In this document: piece after piece, positions 25,995 through 34,304 of the stretch
How the letters are laid out: every line of letters begins with the position of its first letter
How positions within the stretch are numbered: position 1 is the stretch's first letter
Position numbers and translations under genes: made by a program
Origin: DATLMR01 sp035634255
Lineage (GTDB): Bacteria; Acidobacteriota; Blastocatellia; UBA7656
Length of the DNA stretch: 64,000 bases
Reading direction: 5' to 3'
Assembly (NCBI GenBank): GCA_035634255.1
Contig: DASQDI010000064.1
Span: forward strand, 6,667-70,666
Notes under the pieces: generated by a model
The model's input: the letters and a program-made list of their open reading frames with translations, nothing else
Told to the model about the DNA's origin: nothing
The model's database searches: none

Positions 25995-27803
25995 TCACAC
26001 GACCGAAGGCTCCGTCTCGGGTTCGCCAAGAAGGTTTTCGTCGGCCGCCTGGAATTGCCGCGAATCCCTCTCGCCGATCTGCTGCCTCCACATGGCGTAG
26101 TACAAGCCTTTCTTTTCGAGCAGCGAGTCGTGCGTGCCGGACTCGGTGATCCGCCCCTTCTCCAGAACGTAGATGGTGTCGGCGTGCAGGATGGTGCTCA
26201 GCCGGTGGGCGATCAGAATCACCATGTGCTCTTTGCTGCTCGATACTCTGCGGACGGCGGTCGTGACCTCCTGCTCGGTGATCGAATCGAGCGCCGAAGT
26301 CGCCTCGTCAAAGATAAACAGCCGGGGGCCGCGCAACAGGGCGCGGGCAATCGACAGGCGCTGGCGCTCCCCTCCCGATACCCGCAGCCCGCTCTCTCCC
26401 AGACTTGTGTCCAAACCTTTACCCGAGCGGTCCATCAGCTGAGTGGCGGAGGCCCTTCGCAGCGCGTCGTACATCTGCTCGTCGGTGGCGTCCGGCTTGA
26501 CGAACAACAGGTTCTCGCGGATGGTGCCCGAAAAAAGCTGCGGGTCCTGTGTCACGAACCCGATCTGCCGGCGGATCGGGTTGTAGCGAAGCTCGTTGAC
26601 GGGAACGCCATCGATGTAGATCGTGCCGCTGATCGGGGTGTAGAGCCCGACCAGCAATTTAACGAGGGTTGACTTGCCGGAGCCCGAAGGCCCGACGAAC
26701 GCGACGGTGTCTCCCAGACGGGCGCTGAAGGAGATGTGATCGATTGCGTTCTCCGTCGCGGTGCGGTGTTTGAAGACAACGTCTTCGAACCGGAGGCTCT
26801 CCAACTCTCCGATGTCCACGGGCTCGTCGGGCCGTTTTTCGACGGGCTTTTTCATCAGCTCGTCGAACATCTGCATCGACGCTTCGGCCTCGCGGTAATT
26901 CAATATGATCTTGCCCAAATCCTGTAGCGGGACGAAGATCGCGTTGAGGATGAATTGCATCGATATGAGCTCTCCGGCCGTGAGCGTCCTGCGAAAGATC
27001 AGCCACAACAGGATGAAGAGGATCGACTGCTTGAGCAGGTTGATGAGGGTGCCCTGGAAGAATGACAGGGTGCGCACTTTCTTAACCTTCTCCATTTCGA
27101 GGTCGAAAATCTTCCTGGTGTGCAGATGCAGCCGTCGGATTTCCGGGTAGGTCAGCCCCAGGCTCTTGACCAGCTCGATGTTGCGCAAAGATTCGGTGAT
27201 CGTCCCCGACATCCGGGCCGTCTCGCGAAAGATCATGCGCTGCACCGTCTTCATCTTCTGGCTGAGCAGGCCGGTCAACCCGCCGAGGATCAAGACCCCG
27301 AACAGGAAGACCGGAATCAGCAGCCAGTGTTTCGTGATCCCGTACCAGAGCAGGAAGCCGATGCCGACGACGGACGAGAAGAGGATGTTCACGAATGCGT
27401 TGATGAACCGCTCGGTGTCGGTCCGCACCTTCTGCAACATCGCCACGGTCTCGCCGCTGCTTCGGTCCTCGAATTCCTGGAATGAGAGCCGGAGGGTTTG
27501 CCGCAAGCCGTCGTTGAAGACCTGCATCCCGAACTTTTGCACTACGAGCGTCAGCACATAATCCTGGAACGTCCTGGCCAGACGGGCCGCCAGCGCGACG
27601 GCCGTGGCCACCAGAAGCCACCACACGGCCCCCCGAACGAGCACGTCATCCGGTTTGTTGTCCGGGTTGAGGGCGTACTGATCGATGATTATTCCGAAAA
27701 TTACCGGGTCAACCAGCGTGAGGGTCTGCGCCAGACCCGCCAGCAACAGGGACAGAGCGACCCACCAGCGCAGAGGGCGAATGTACTTCCATATGGTGTG
27801 CAT
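25995..27803 (-). CDS. ABC transporter, fused permease and ATPase (exporter type)
   Basis: This ~602-residue homodimeric ABC exporter half has an N-terminal six-helix transmembrane domain (to about residue 310) and a nucleotide-binding domain with Walker A GPSGSGKSTLVKLL, signature VSGGERQRLSIARALL, Walker B LFIFDEATSALD and switch LIAHRLSTI. It exports a lipid, peptide or drug-like substrate that cannot be specified. I use the ATG at 27803 (MHTIWKYIRPLRWW), which has AGGTGG close upstream; a GTG at 27809 is also possible. It stands ahead of the FMN reductase gene on the same strand, with a 190-bp gap. Confidence 0.93.
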   Translation of the reverse strand: MHTIWKYIRPLRWWVALSLLLAGLAQTLTLVDPVIFGIIIDQYALNPDNKPDDVLVRGAVWWLLVATAVALAARLARTFQDYVLTLVVQKFGMQVFNDGLRQTLRLSFQEFEDRSSGETVAMLQKVRTDTERFINAFVNILFSSVVGIGFLLWYGITKHWLLIPVFLFGVLILGGLTGLLSQKMKTVQRMIFRETARMSGTITESLRNIELVKSLGLTYPEIRRLHLHTRKIFDLEMEKVKKVRTLSFFQGTLINLLKQSILFILLWLIFRRTLTAGELISMQFILNAIFVPLQDLGKIILNYREAEASMQMFDELMKKPVEKRPDEPVDIGELESLRFEDVVFKHRTATENAIDHISFSARLGDTVAFVGPSGSGKSTLVKLLVGLYTPISGTIYIDGVPVNELRYNPIRRQIGFVTQDPQLFSGTIRENLLFVKPDATDEQMYDALRRASATQLMDRSGKGLDTSLGESGLRVSGGERQRLSIARALLRGPRLFIFDEATSALDSITEQEVTTAVRRVSSSKEHMVILIAHRLSTILHADTIYVLEKGRITESGTHDSLLEKKGLYYAMWRQQIGERDSRQFQAADENLLGEPETEPSVV

Positions 27804-27902
27804 AACCACCTGTTCTTACGGATTCGTCTTCCCGTCCCGCCCACGTACTTCCTGCGCTCTCGTTTTCAGCCGCCCAAAATATTTGTGCTGATAGCCGGGT
27901 GA

Positions 27903-28286
27903 TCAGACCTGATAGAGTTGTATGAGGTTGCCGCAGGTGTCATCAAAGACGGCGACGGTGACCGGCCCCGCCTTCGTCGGCTCCGTGCTGAAGACTGCGC
28001 CCAGCTTTTTCATCCTCTCGTACTCTTTCTGAATGTCGTCCACGGCGAATGCCGTTGACGGTATCCCGGCCTTAAAGATAGCTTCCTGATACGTCCTGGC
28101 GGCCGGGAAGCTGTTCGGCTCAAGGAGCAACTCGATATCATCCGGCCCTTCGGGCGAGACGACCGTTAACCATCTCGCTTCGCCTAATGGTATGTCGGCT
28201 TTTTTTATAAAACCCAGAACCTCCGTATAAAACTTAAGCGCCTTCTCCTGATCGTCCACAAACACGCTGCTGATTTTTATCTTCAT
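27903..28286 (-). CDS. VOC (glyoxalase-fold) family protein
   Basis: This 127-residue single-domain vicinal-oxygen-chelate protein has paired beta-alpha-beta-beta-beta halves: MKIKISSVFVDDQEKALKFY at the start and STAFAVDDIQKEYERMKKLG, then VFDDTCGNLIQLYQV at the end. Family members bind a divalent metal and act as isomerases, dioxygenases or drug-binding resistance proteins; the role is undefined. Its ATG overlaps the TGA of the upstream methyltransferase (ATGA), implying translational coupling and possibly a joint function. Confidence 0.9.
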   Translation of the reverse strand: MKIKISSVFVDDQEKALKFYTEVLGFIKKADIPLGEARWLTVVSPEGPDDIELLLEPNSFPAARTYQEAIFKAGIPSTAFAVDDIQKEYERMKKLGAVFSTEPTKAGPVTVAVFDDTCGNLIQLYQV

Positions 28287-29044
28287 AAGCAATCCCCTTC
28301 CTCGCCCGCCTGACTTCCGATTGCGGGTCCCACTCTCCTGGCGCGCACGCAGAGGAAGCCCGGCTGCCGTGACAACTCCTCGTACCCCTCCGGGTCCGCT
28401 TCCCTGAACTCGTCCGTCGGTTTCGGCTCAATTATCCTTTCCACGCTAAAGCCGGCCTCCGTAACCGAGTTGAATATCGTGCTCAGCGGGCGGCGGAAAC
28501 TCGGCATACGTACTCGGACCGGCCTGAATCCTTTCCACTCACAACTCACCAGTTCCGTTTCATAATAATTGCTCGACTTGAAGTAGAGGTAATCGAACAA
28601 GGGGTGAGAGACTGAAAATATGAAGTGACCTTCCGGCCGCAAGACCCTGTAAAACTCCGAGAGCGGGCCGCTCCAATCTTCGATGTAGTCCATGACGAGA
28701 GGGCTCAGCACGATGTCGAAAGATTCGTCCCCCAGAAAGCCGAGGGGCTTCCTCAGATCCGCTTGCCGGATGTCAACAGCTTCGCCGAGCCTTTGCTTCG
28801 CCAGCTCAACCATTTTGGGGCTGGCGTCGAGGGCGACTACTTCGGCCCCCCGCTCTATTAATAACGACGAATAGACGCCGGGGCCGCAACCGGCATCAAG
28901 GACTCTTTTGCCGTTGACCTCCGGCAGCAGTGATAAAGTGGCCGGGCGCTCGTAATAGGCGTTGTGCGGCTTCGTGTCCACGACCGCGGCGTAGGCTTCA
29001 GCTAAAGCCTCGTACGCATCAAAGGCGATTGGCTTATCGGTCAT
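28283..29044 (-). CDS. Class I SAM-dependent methyltransferase
   Basis: This is a ~253-residue cytoplasmic methyltransferase. Motif I is VLDAGCGPGVYSSLLIERGA, followed by the acidic strand end VVALDASPKM, the DIRQADLRKPL loop and the catalytic-face strand FDIVLSPLVMDYIEDW; the C-terminal half has the UbiE/Methyltransf_11 look. The substrate is unknown. The start at 29044 (MTDKPIAFDAYEALAEAYAA) is preferred over the long ORF from 29197, whose extra residues look non-coding; a TTG two codons earlier has better spacing from AGGAG. It ends in an ATGA overlap with the VOC gene. Confidence 0.9.
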   Translation of the reverse strand: MTDKPIAFDAYEALAEAYAAVVDTKPHNAYYERPATLSLLPEVNGKRVLDAGCGPGVYSSLLIERGAEVVALDASPKMVELAKQRLGEAVDIRQADLRKPLGFLGDESFDIVLSPLVMDYIEDWSGPLSEFYRVLRPEGHFIFSVSHPLFDYLYFKSSNYYETELVSCEWKGFRPVRVRMPSFRRPLSTIFNSVTEAGFSVERIIEPKPTDEFREADPEGYEELSRQPGFLCVRARRVGPAIGSQAGEEGDCL

Positions 29045-29264
29045 TACCAAACATTTACCACTCCTGAAGCCGATGTAGCAATCCGGCGTTTCTTCCGAGC
29101 CCTCATAACCACCGCACGCAACAGAGCGCGGGCATCGAGCTTGATTGGCCCGGTTATGGACACTCCTGGACAACCTAATCTGGAGTGATGTAATCAAAGG
29201 CGCTTGACGGCAAGGGCCTGGGGTATAAGGCCGGATTTGCCGGATGTCAGCGAGGCAACGCTAT

Positions 29265-30158
29265 ATGAGAAATCGTCTGATCGCCCTTACGTTAATACAC
29301 TTCGCGGTGCTCTCGTCTGTCCTGCCACCTCCGCGCTCGCATGGCGCGGTCACAACGCGGGAGGATTTAATAATTGGCTTCTTAGAGCATTTCGGCAGCC
29401 AGGAACCGGTCGGATTCAGAGTAAGAATCGCATTCAAAAAGGATAAAGGTTTATGGAAGGCATTCAGGAGTGATTTTAATACTCCGGCGGCGCTCGATAG
29501 GGCGCCGAATTACTTTCCGAAGGAAGTCTTGTGGAATGTCTGCTTGGATGGCGGCAAGACGGGGTCTTTGAAGAGCAGAAATCCCAAAAAATATAACCTA
29601 TACATGGACGTGGGATTACATGACATAGTTCCGGGCAGTCATATCCCCACCATCGGCGAGCCATCGCTGTTGTTCAGCGGCTTCCTACATTCGCCGGTTT
29701 ATCGCCCGCTGCTGCTGAATTCCCGGCCTTATTGCAGGGACCCGGGATTGTGGAAACCTTACCGGCCTGAGGAGCGCGAGGTCAGGTCAGTGTATGACTT
29801 TCTCAGGAAGAAGTTTAAGGTTCAAAATAAGCGGGCCTCAAAAGCTAAGGTAGAAGTTAACAAATCCTACGAAAGTCGGAGCAGTGACGCGAGACTTATT
29901 AGCCTAACGATCACCGGTGCCAGAATCTTACCTGAGACGGATGAAATCAGTGAAAACGATATGAACATCTGGTGCTACACCTCCGGAGGGGAGATAAGGT
30001 ATTTGAATTCGGAGATGTTGCTTTTGGACGCGGGTGACTACGACGGTGATGGCGAAGCGGAAATAGTATTCAAAGTTCAAAAGTACAATTACGACGGGTA
30101 CATTCTTTATTACGACAATCTAAAAAAGCATCTGGAATTCGGGTGGTCTTATCATTGA
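29265..30158 (+). CDS. Secreted protein of unknown function with Asp-rich loop
   Basis: This ~297-residue protein starts with a signal peptide (MRNRLIALTLIHFAVLSSVL, cleaved around RSHGA). I do not recognise the family. Near the C terminus AGDYDGDGEAEIVFKVQKYN resembles the calcium-binding DxDxDG loops of FG-GAP/VCBS repeats. It is followed after 42 bp by a second secreted protein with a similar loop, so the two may work together outside the cytoplasm. An ATG 7 codons earlier (29244) is possible, but 29265 gives a standard signal peptide. Confidence 0.7.
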   Translation: MRNRLIALTLIHFAVLSSVLPPPRSHGAVTTREDLIIGFLEHFGSQEPVGFRVRIAFKKDKGLWKAFRSDFNTPAALDRAPNYFPKEVLWNVCLDGGKTGSLKSRNPKKYNLYMDVGLHDIVPGSHIPTIGEPSLLFSGFLHSPVYRPLLLNSRPYCRDPGLWKPYRPEEREVRSVYDFLRKKFKVQNKRASKAKVEVNKSYESRSSDARLISLTITGARILPETDEISENDMNIWCYTSGGEIRYLNSEMLLLDAGDYDGDGEAEIVFKVQKYNYDGYILYYDNLKKHLEFGWSYH

Positions 30159-30200
30159 AGCAATAAACGGGCTGAACCGATGAAGGAGGGTCCGAAATCT

Positions 30201-30782
30201 ATGTGGAAATACCTGATGCTTTCTATCGTACTCGCCGCGTGTCGGGCCGACGTGCTGGGCGCGACTGGTCATTGTCAGTCCCCCGACGTCCAGGTCCCGC
30301 AAACCTTAGCGAGGCAGATAGTTCAACGGTTGATCAAAGATGAGACTCCGGATGAACAGGAGCAGCTTATTAGAGATGTCGAAGACAGGATAGCCGGAAT
30401 GGCCGGATTATTCTGCGCCGAAGCAATTGATCTGGATAAAGACGGCAGACAAGACCTGCTGATTCGATTGTACAGCTCGGATTTACCCGGCTGCGGAACA
30501 GCCAACTGCTCAGTCTGGGCATACCGTCGCACGGCTGAAGGGTACGAGTTGCTATTGGAAGGGTGGGGCGTCGTTCCCATAATCGCGTTGAAAACTTCAA
30601 CGAATGGGCACCTTGATCTGAAAACAGTCGAGCGTCTGTCAGGAGTCAAACGGAATATTACTGTATATAAATTTGATAGCAGACAATACCGGGCTCGCGA
30701 GTGCATTAGCAGAACCTATGTAGAAGATGATGAAGGTAAGGGCAGGGGGAAACCCAAAAGGCGCAGATGTGATTTAGAGTGA
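30201..30782 (+). CDS. Secreted/lipoprotein-like protein of unknown function
   Basis: This ~193-residue protein begins MWKYLMLSIVLAACRADVLG, which reads as a lipoprotein signal with lipobox LAAC or a plain signal peptide. It holds FCAEAIDLDKDGRQDLLIRL, a calcium-loop-like DLDKDG motif, and several Cys (HCQSPDV, LFCAEA, PGCGTANCSVW, ECISR) that could form disulfides. AAGGAGGG upstream supports the ATG at 30201. It follows the previous secreted gene on the same strand, probably in one transcript. The C-terminal tail is strongly basic. Function is unknown. Confidence 0.7.
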   Translation: MWKYLMLSIVLAACRADVLGATGHCQSPDVQVPQTLARQIVQRLIKDETPDEQEQLIRDVEDRIAGMAGLFCAEAIDLDKDGRQDLLIRLYSSDLPGCGTANCSVWAYRRTAEGYELLLEGWGVVPIIALKTSTNGHLDLKTVERLSGVKRNITVYKFDSRQYRARECISRTYVEDDEGKGRGKPKRRRCDLE

Positions 30783-30876
30783 CACGTCTGATCCACAAGG
30801 CCACGCTAGGAAAGATTGTTCGGGAACCGTCTAAGAACCCATACTTACTCGGCCTACGAGGCAGGCGATTAGAGGG

Positions 30877-31737
30877 TCAGGCCAGAGCATACCTGACTGC
30901 TGCTTCCGCGAGTAGCTGAGCAGGGTTCACCAGATCGGGCTCGCTCGCACTCCCGCCGAGCAATAACGGTATCTCCGTACAGCCCAGAATGATCCCCTCC
31001 ACCCCTCTCGCCCGCAGGGCCGCTACTGCGTCTCGCGCGATCCCGGCGGACCCTGCGTCGTCGCGGCCTTCCATCACTCTCATAATTGATCCGTCAAGTT
31101 TGCCGCGCAGCTCCCCCTCAATCGTTTCGAAAGCCAGTTTCATTTCTCCGAGCGGTTTGGTGTAGACCATCGGGTCGCCGAATCCCAGGACTCCCACCTT
31201 GCGCCATTGCCGCCGCCGGACCTCTTCCAGGGTCACATCGATCATGCTTAACACTTTGCGGCCGGCCGTCTGCTCGATCTGTTCCTGTACTAGGTGCGCC
31301 CCGTTGGACGTGATGACCATGAAATCTACTATCGCCCCCACCCGCTTAGCAGCCTCGAGCAGGCGGGGGTCGGGTTGTATCGGAAAGCGCGGCGAAGAGT
31401 CTTCATTCAGGAGGATCGGCGGGAAGCGATGGTAGTAGAGGACCATCGGCGGATAGCCGCTGTTTTCGCGCTGAGGGATGAGGCGTTGGGCGACCTGATG
31501 CAGGCGGGCCTCAAAGTCCATGGTCGCCTGTGGCCCGAGCCCTCCGAGCACGCCGATGGATTTCAGGTTCAGGCCGCCTTCTTTATTATCGCGGCCGGAG
31601 GCGGCCAAGGGCGGCTGTCTACCGGCGTCCGTATCGCCGCTGCCTCGGCCGCAGCCGACAAGACTGAGAGCGCCGACCGCACCCAGCATTGTCAGGGCAT
31701 CGCGCCTGCCCATCAGCCTGCTTTTTCCAATTACCAT
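30877..31737 (-). CDS. Aspartate/glutamate racemase family protein, exported, one Cys missing
   Basis: This ~286-residue protein starts MVIGKSRLMGRRDALTMLGA and has ALSLVGC: a twin-arginine-like signal with a lipobox, so it appears to be exported and lipidated, unusual for this family. The racemase fold begins at IGVLGGLGPQATMDFEARLH and ends with GIILGCTEIPLLLGG. The normal first catalytic Cys (usually CNT or CNS) is replaced: the motif reads VITSNGAHL, with Ser. The second Cys (LGCTE) is intact. Two-base racemisation is therefore unlikely unless Ser substitutes, and a hydrolase or binding role is possible. GAGG upstream supports 31737. Confidence 0.85.
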   Translation of the reverse strand: MVIGKSRLMGRRDALTMLGAVGALSLVGCGRGSGDTDAGRQPPLAASGRDNKEGGLNLKSIGVLGGLGPQATMDFEARLHQVAQRLIPQRENSGYPPMVLYYHRFPPILLNEDSSPRFPIQPDPRLLEAAKRVGAIVDFMVITSNGAHLVQEQIEQTAGRKVLSMIDVTLEEVRRRQWRKVGVLGFGDPMVYTKPLGEMKLAFETIEGELRGKLDGSIMRVMEGRDDAGSAGIARDAVAALRARGVEGIILGCTEIPLLLGGSASEPDLVNPAQLLAEAAVRYALA

Positions 31738-31778
31738 TGCGCACCTCTTAACCGACCCGATGAGGGTTAGCCGTCTAA

Positions 31779-32237
31779 CTATTCCTGCCAGCTCACGTCG
31801 TCGCCCCTGATCGAGCCGCATCGCGGCCTGCCTGCTTTGTCAGTCAGCGACAGCTTAACCGACAGTGGCCTGCCACAGCGTATCGCCTCCTCCACCCGTG
31901 ACCACGAAAGGTGACTCAGGTGAACCTTGGCCCGACCAATCATTGTCAGACTATCATCCTCGTCCTTTACCAACCACGATAGATAGAAAAAGCGTTGCGT
32001 TTGTGTCCCCTTAGCATAGGGGCCGAGAAAGTTCGTCTTGCCGGCTGGCAGCGGCGAGACGCGGAAGGTCGGCTCGAAGACGACCCGCTTTCTGTTAGCC
32101 GGGACGGCCCCGACCACATCGTCCCCCTGCTGAATCCCAAGGTGGACGTTCCGGCGGGTAACCGAATGGCCGCCGACCGCGCCCTTGAACTGAGTGCCGG
32201 GCAAGTTCTCGCAGATCACTTTGATCTTCAGTTCCAT
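31779..32237 (-). CDS. DUF5990 family protein
   Basis: This is a ~152-residue cytoplasmic protein. The start MELKIKVICENLPGTQF and the later FLGPYAKGTQTQRFFYLSW match my recollection of the DUF5990 family (start of type LR-V-ENPP, later GPFVQGP-RFVY). No function is known for the family. GAGG 8 nt before the ATG at 32237 supports the shorter start over 32255. It lies just behind the DinB gene and its attC-like site, like an integron cassette. Confidence 0.65.
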   Translation of the reverse strand: MELKIKVICENLPGTQFKGAVGGHSVTRRNVHLGIQQGDDVVGAVPANRKRVVFEPTFRVSPLPAGKTNFLGPYAKGTQTQRFFYLSWLVKDEDDSLTMIGRAKVHLSHLSWSRVEEAIRCGRPLSVKLSLTDKAGRPRCGSIRGDDVSWQE

Positions 32238-32265
32238 TCGGAAGTCCTCAATCATGCGAGCGGCT

Positions 32266-32353
32266 CGGAGCCCGGCCGGCCGGGCTCCGCGTAATACTGA
32301 GAGAGATCATGCGAAACCCGATCCGCGACCTTTGCTACATACAGTTGTTAGGC
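32266..32353. other. attC-like recombination site
   Basis: On the minus strand the site starts GCCTAACAACTGTATGTAGC, then AAAGGTCGCGG, aligning position by position with the arm of the 15751 site (GCCTAACAACTGTCCGTACC, then AAAGCCGCGAA). The far end contains TATTACGCGG (32295-32289 as ATTACGC) and then a perfect 24-bp palindrome (32266-32289). It lies 36 bp downstream of the DinB stop codon. Confidence 0.5.
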
Positions 32354-32388
32354 TGTGGCTCTTAATTCGTCACACCTTTACTCCCGCT

Positions 32389-32910
32389 TCACTTCAACAC
32401 GGATAAGTATGCCTGCCACGGCCCCACCGCCTCTTTGTACTGCTTTGCCATCGTTCTTGATACCTGCACCAGATGGTCCAGGTCATGCACTACCCATGTG
32501 GCTATCAACTCCTCCAACGTCACCACGCCCAATTCCGGGTGCTGCCCTCTCGTTTTCAGGTCCTCTTCGGTGATATTCATTTTCTTGAGGGCTTCGATAT
32601 TGTTTGATCTCAACTCTTCAAATGTAGCCAGCAACCCCTCCACACTCTTTCCCTTGCTCGCTTCCTTCTGGGCAAACCTGTCGAAAGGCTCGAATGGCTT
32701 CGACTCTCCGGCCTCCAGGATGACCCTGATGCGAGGGACCCAATCGGTGAGCTCGCCGTGAATGAGATGGCCGAGCACGTCGAAAGGGGACCATGTTTGA
32801 TCCCCCTCGTTGCTGAAGGTCCATTCATCGGGGAGATTGCCGAGCATGGATTTAAGGATCATAGGGGTGCGGGAGAGAATGTCGGTAGCATGATCGAGAT
32901 TGAACTGCAT
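32389..32910 (-). CDS. DinB family protein
   Basis: This 173-residue four-helix-bundle protein shows His in HLIHGELTDWVPRI and the late pair WVVHDLDHLVQVSRTM, giving the three-His metal site of the DinB/YfiT-like superfamily. Members bind Zn or Ni and include thiol-dependent transferases of mycothiol or bacillithiol pathways; the substrate here is unknown. CTAAGGAGAAACACG before the ATG is a good ribosome-binding site. It is one of a series of small minus-strand genes separated by attC-like sites. Confidence 0.9.
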   Translation of the reverse strand: MQFNLDHATDILSRTPMILKSMLGNLPDEWTFSNEGDQTWSPFDVLGHLIHGELTDWVPRIRVILEAGESKPFEPFDRFAQKEASKGKSVEGLLATFEELRSNNIEALKKMNITEEDLKTRGQHPELGVVTLEELIATWVVHDLDHLVQVSRTMAKQYKEAVGPWQAYLSVLK

Positions 32911-32970
32911 CGTGTTTCTCCTTAGTGATAATAGTACGTTGCGGGCAGCATGCGCTTGCCGCGCCGGCCG

Positions 32971-33693
32971 TCAGGGGTGCAAAGGTATTTCGGCAAACTC
33001 TTCCTCAGACAGCATCCGGTCGTAAATGATCATCTCGTCCATTAATCCGTGAAAAATGGTCGCGTTCGAGTAGTTCGCAAGCGCCCATACATTATCCGTC
33101 TTCGCGTGGGCCGAACCCTCCACTTCAAACCTAAAGCCCTCCGGCAGATCAACCTCAGCCACTTTCACCCTGTTGAGGTACACGACCAGCTTGGCCGAAG
33201 CCACGTCTACTCCGCAGGCGACCACCGTCCACTCATCTTTATTTATCCTGGCCCCTTTGATCTCATGCCGGAATCGGTGATTGTTCAGGATTACGTTCAG
33301 ATTCCCATCCTCCGTCCTGTTTATCACCACCCATCGGTATAAAACCCCTCCGGCCAATATGTGACTCCTGCGCCAATCAAACCTCTGAGCCTTGAACCTG
33401 ACCGCGACCGTAAACGCGGCATAGTTAAGCGAAGGGGTGCTGCAAACCACCCGGTACCCCCGTGGATTACGGCCGAGTTGATACCTCCCATTCAGGTACA
33501 GGGCATTGTCAGAGAAAGCGGCATTCCTCAATTGACAATCCGGATTGCGCCCGGTCGCGTCACTGGCATCGACATCGAATCGGTAATGGGCAAGCACGGG
33601 TAAGTTTTTCTGTTGGTTTTCAGCCGGGCCATCGGAAGCCGCATAAGAGGATAGGCTGAAGATGCAGATGATAAATAAGAGGGCGTGTTTCAT
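32971..33693 (-). CDS. Secreted LamG/concanavalin-like domain protein
   Basis: This 240-residue protein begins with a signal peptide (MKHALLFIICIFSLSSYAAS) followed by one LamG-type jelly-roll: LAHYRFDVDASDATGRNPDC, YLNGRYQLG, FTVAVRFKAQRFDW, then the strand NKDEWTVVACGVD and the end HGLMDEMIIYDRMLSEEEF. Such domains bind glycans or proteins in the periplasm or outside the cell. TAGGAG 8 nt before the ATG supports the start. The 60-bp gap to the DinB gene holds GGCAAGCGCATGCTGCC (minus), a fragment of the attC-like arm. Confidence 0.85.
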   Translation of the reverse strand: MKHALLFIICIFSLSSYAASDGPAENQQKNLPVLAHYRFDVDASDATGRNPDCQLRNAAFSDNALYLNGRYQLGRNPRGYRVVCSTPSLNYAAFTVAVRFKAQRFDWRRSHILAGGVLYRWVVINRTEDGNLNVILNNHRFRHEIKGARINKDEWTVVACGVDVASAKLVVYLNRVKVAEVDLPEGFRFEVEGSAHAKTDNVWALANYSNATIFHGLMDEMIIYDRMLSEEEFAEIPLHP

Positions 33694-33759
33694 ATACGAA
33701 TCTCCTATTCCGGCAGTCTATTATTGATGGGAAACTCGATCAGCAGCAAACAGCAAGGG

Positions 33760-33845
33760 GCTTTATTATCGAGCGGGCCGCAAAGCCGAGCTTTATAGTC
33801 CTATCAATCACTGCGTTGCGGCCCCGCTCCAATCGCGTGTTACGC
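33760..33845. other. attC-like recombination site (86 bp)
   Basis: The inner arms GCGGGCCGCAA (33773-33783) and TTGCGGCCCCGC (33816-33827) pair almost perfectly around a ~32-nt loop. Outer boxes are GTTACGC (33839-33845) and a degenerate GCTTTAT (33760-33766). It lies 6 bp behind the stop codon of the ABM gene. Confidence 0.5.
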
Positions 33846-33851
33846 GCGTAT

Positions 33852-34166
33852 TCAGGGTTGGACGTTAACATGTCTGACCATTTCATAATCTCCCGGCGTG
33901 AGCTCGATGCACAACTCGCGCAGCTTGCCGAAAGCTTCGCCCGCTTTAGGGCTCTCTCTCATCACTTTAATATGCTCGAAGCTGCGCCAAGGACCGAACG
34001 AATAAAAAAGCGTTCGGTCCGTCTGATGTCTTATTAGCGTACCCCAGAGCGGGGGATTATCCAGCGAAGAGAAAGTGTCAGCTAATTCATTCCAGGTAGA
34101 AATGAAAGCATCCTCAAGGCCATCTTTCACGCGGTACATCGCCAGGGTATAAGCCTGTCCGTCCAT
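33852..34166 (-). CDS. Antibiotic biosynthesis monooxygenase (ABM)-fold protein
   Basis: This 104-residue dimeric alpha/beta-barrel-type protein starts AYTLAMYRVKDGLEDAFIST and continues with FYSFGPWRSFEHIKVMRESP, matching the ABM/heme-degrading-monooxygenase-like ferredoxin fold. Some members are cofactor-free oxygenases and many are uncharacterised; no catalytic assignment is possible. AGGAGG 9 nt before the ATG is a strong ribosome-binding site. It is bounded on both sides by attC-like sites, making it the clearest single-gene cassette in the window. Confidence 0.8.
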   Translation of the reverse strand: MDGQAYTLAMYRVKDGLEDAFISTWNELADTFSSLDNPPLWGTLIRHQTDRTLFYSFGPWRSFEHIKVMRESPKAGEAFGKLRELCIELTPGDYEMVRHVNVQP

Positions 34167-34196
34167 GCCGAAGCTCCTCCTATCACTATTGAAAGC

Positions 34197-34285
34197 GTTT
34201 AACGATTGGCATCACCGGGCGCGCGTAGAGTATTGGCATTTCATGTGAGACTGCATTCGCGCTCTGGTGCCTGCCCTTGTTAAAC
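34197..34285. other. attC site, best example (89 bp)
   Basis: GCGTTTAAC (GTTTAAC box, 34197-34203) at the left and GTTAAACGC (GTTAAAC box, 34279-34285) at the right are perfect inverted copies and both satisfy RYYYAAC...GTTRRRY. Inside, GGCATCACCGGGCGCG pairs with CGCGCTCTGGTGCC with bulged bases. The minus-strand arm (TAACAAGGGCAGGCACCAGAGCGCGAA) is homologous to that of the 35157 site. Confidence 0.7.
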
Positions 34286-34304
34286 GCATGTCCTTGTCAG
34301 CACG

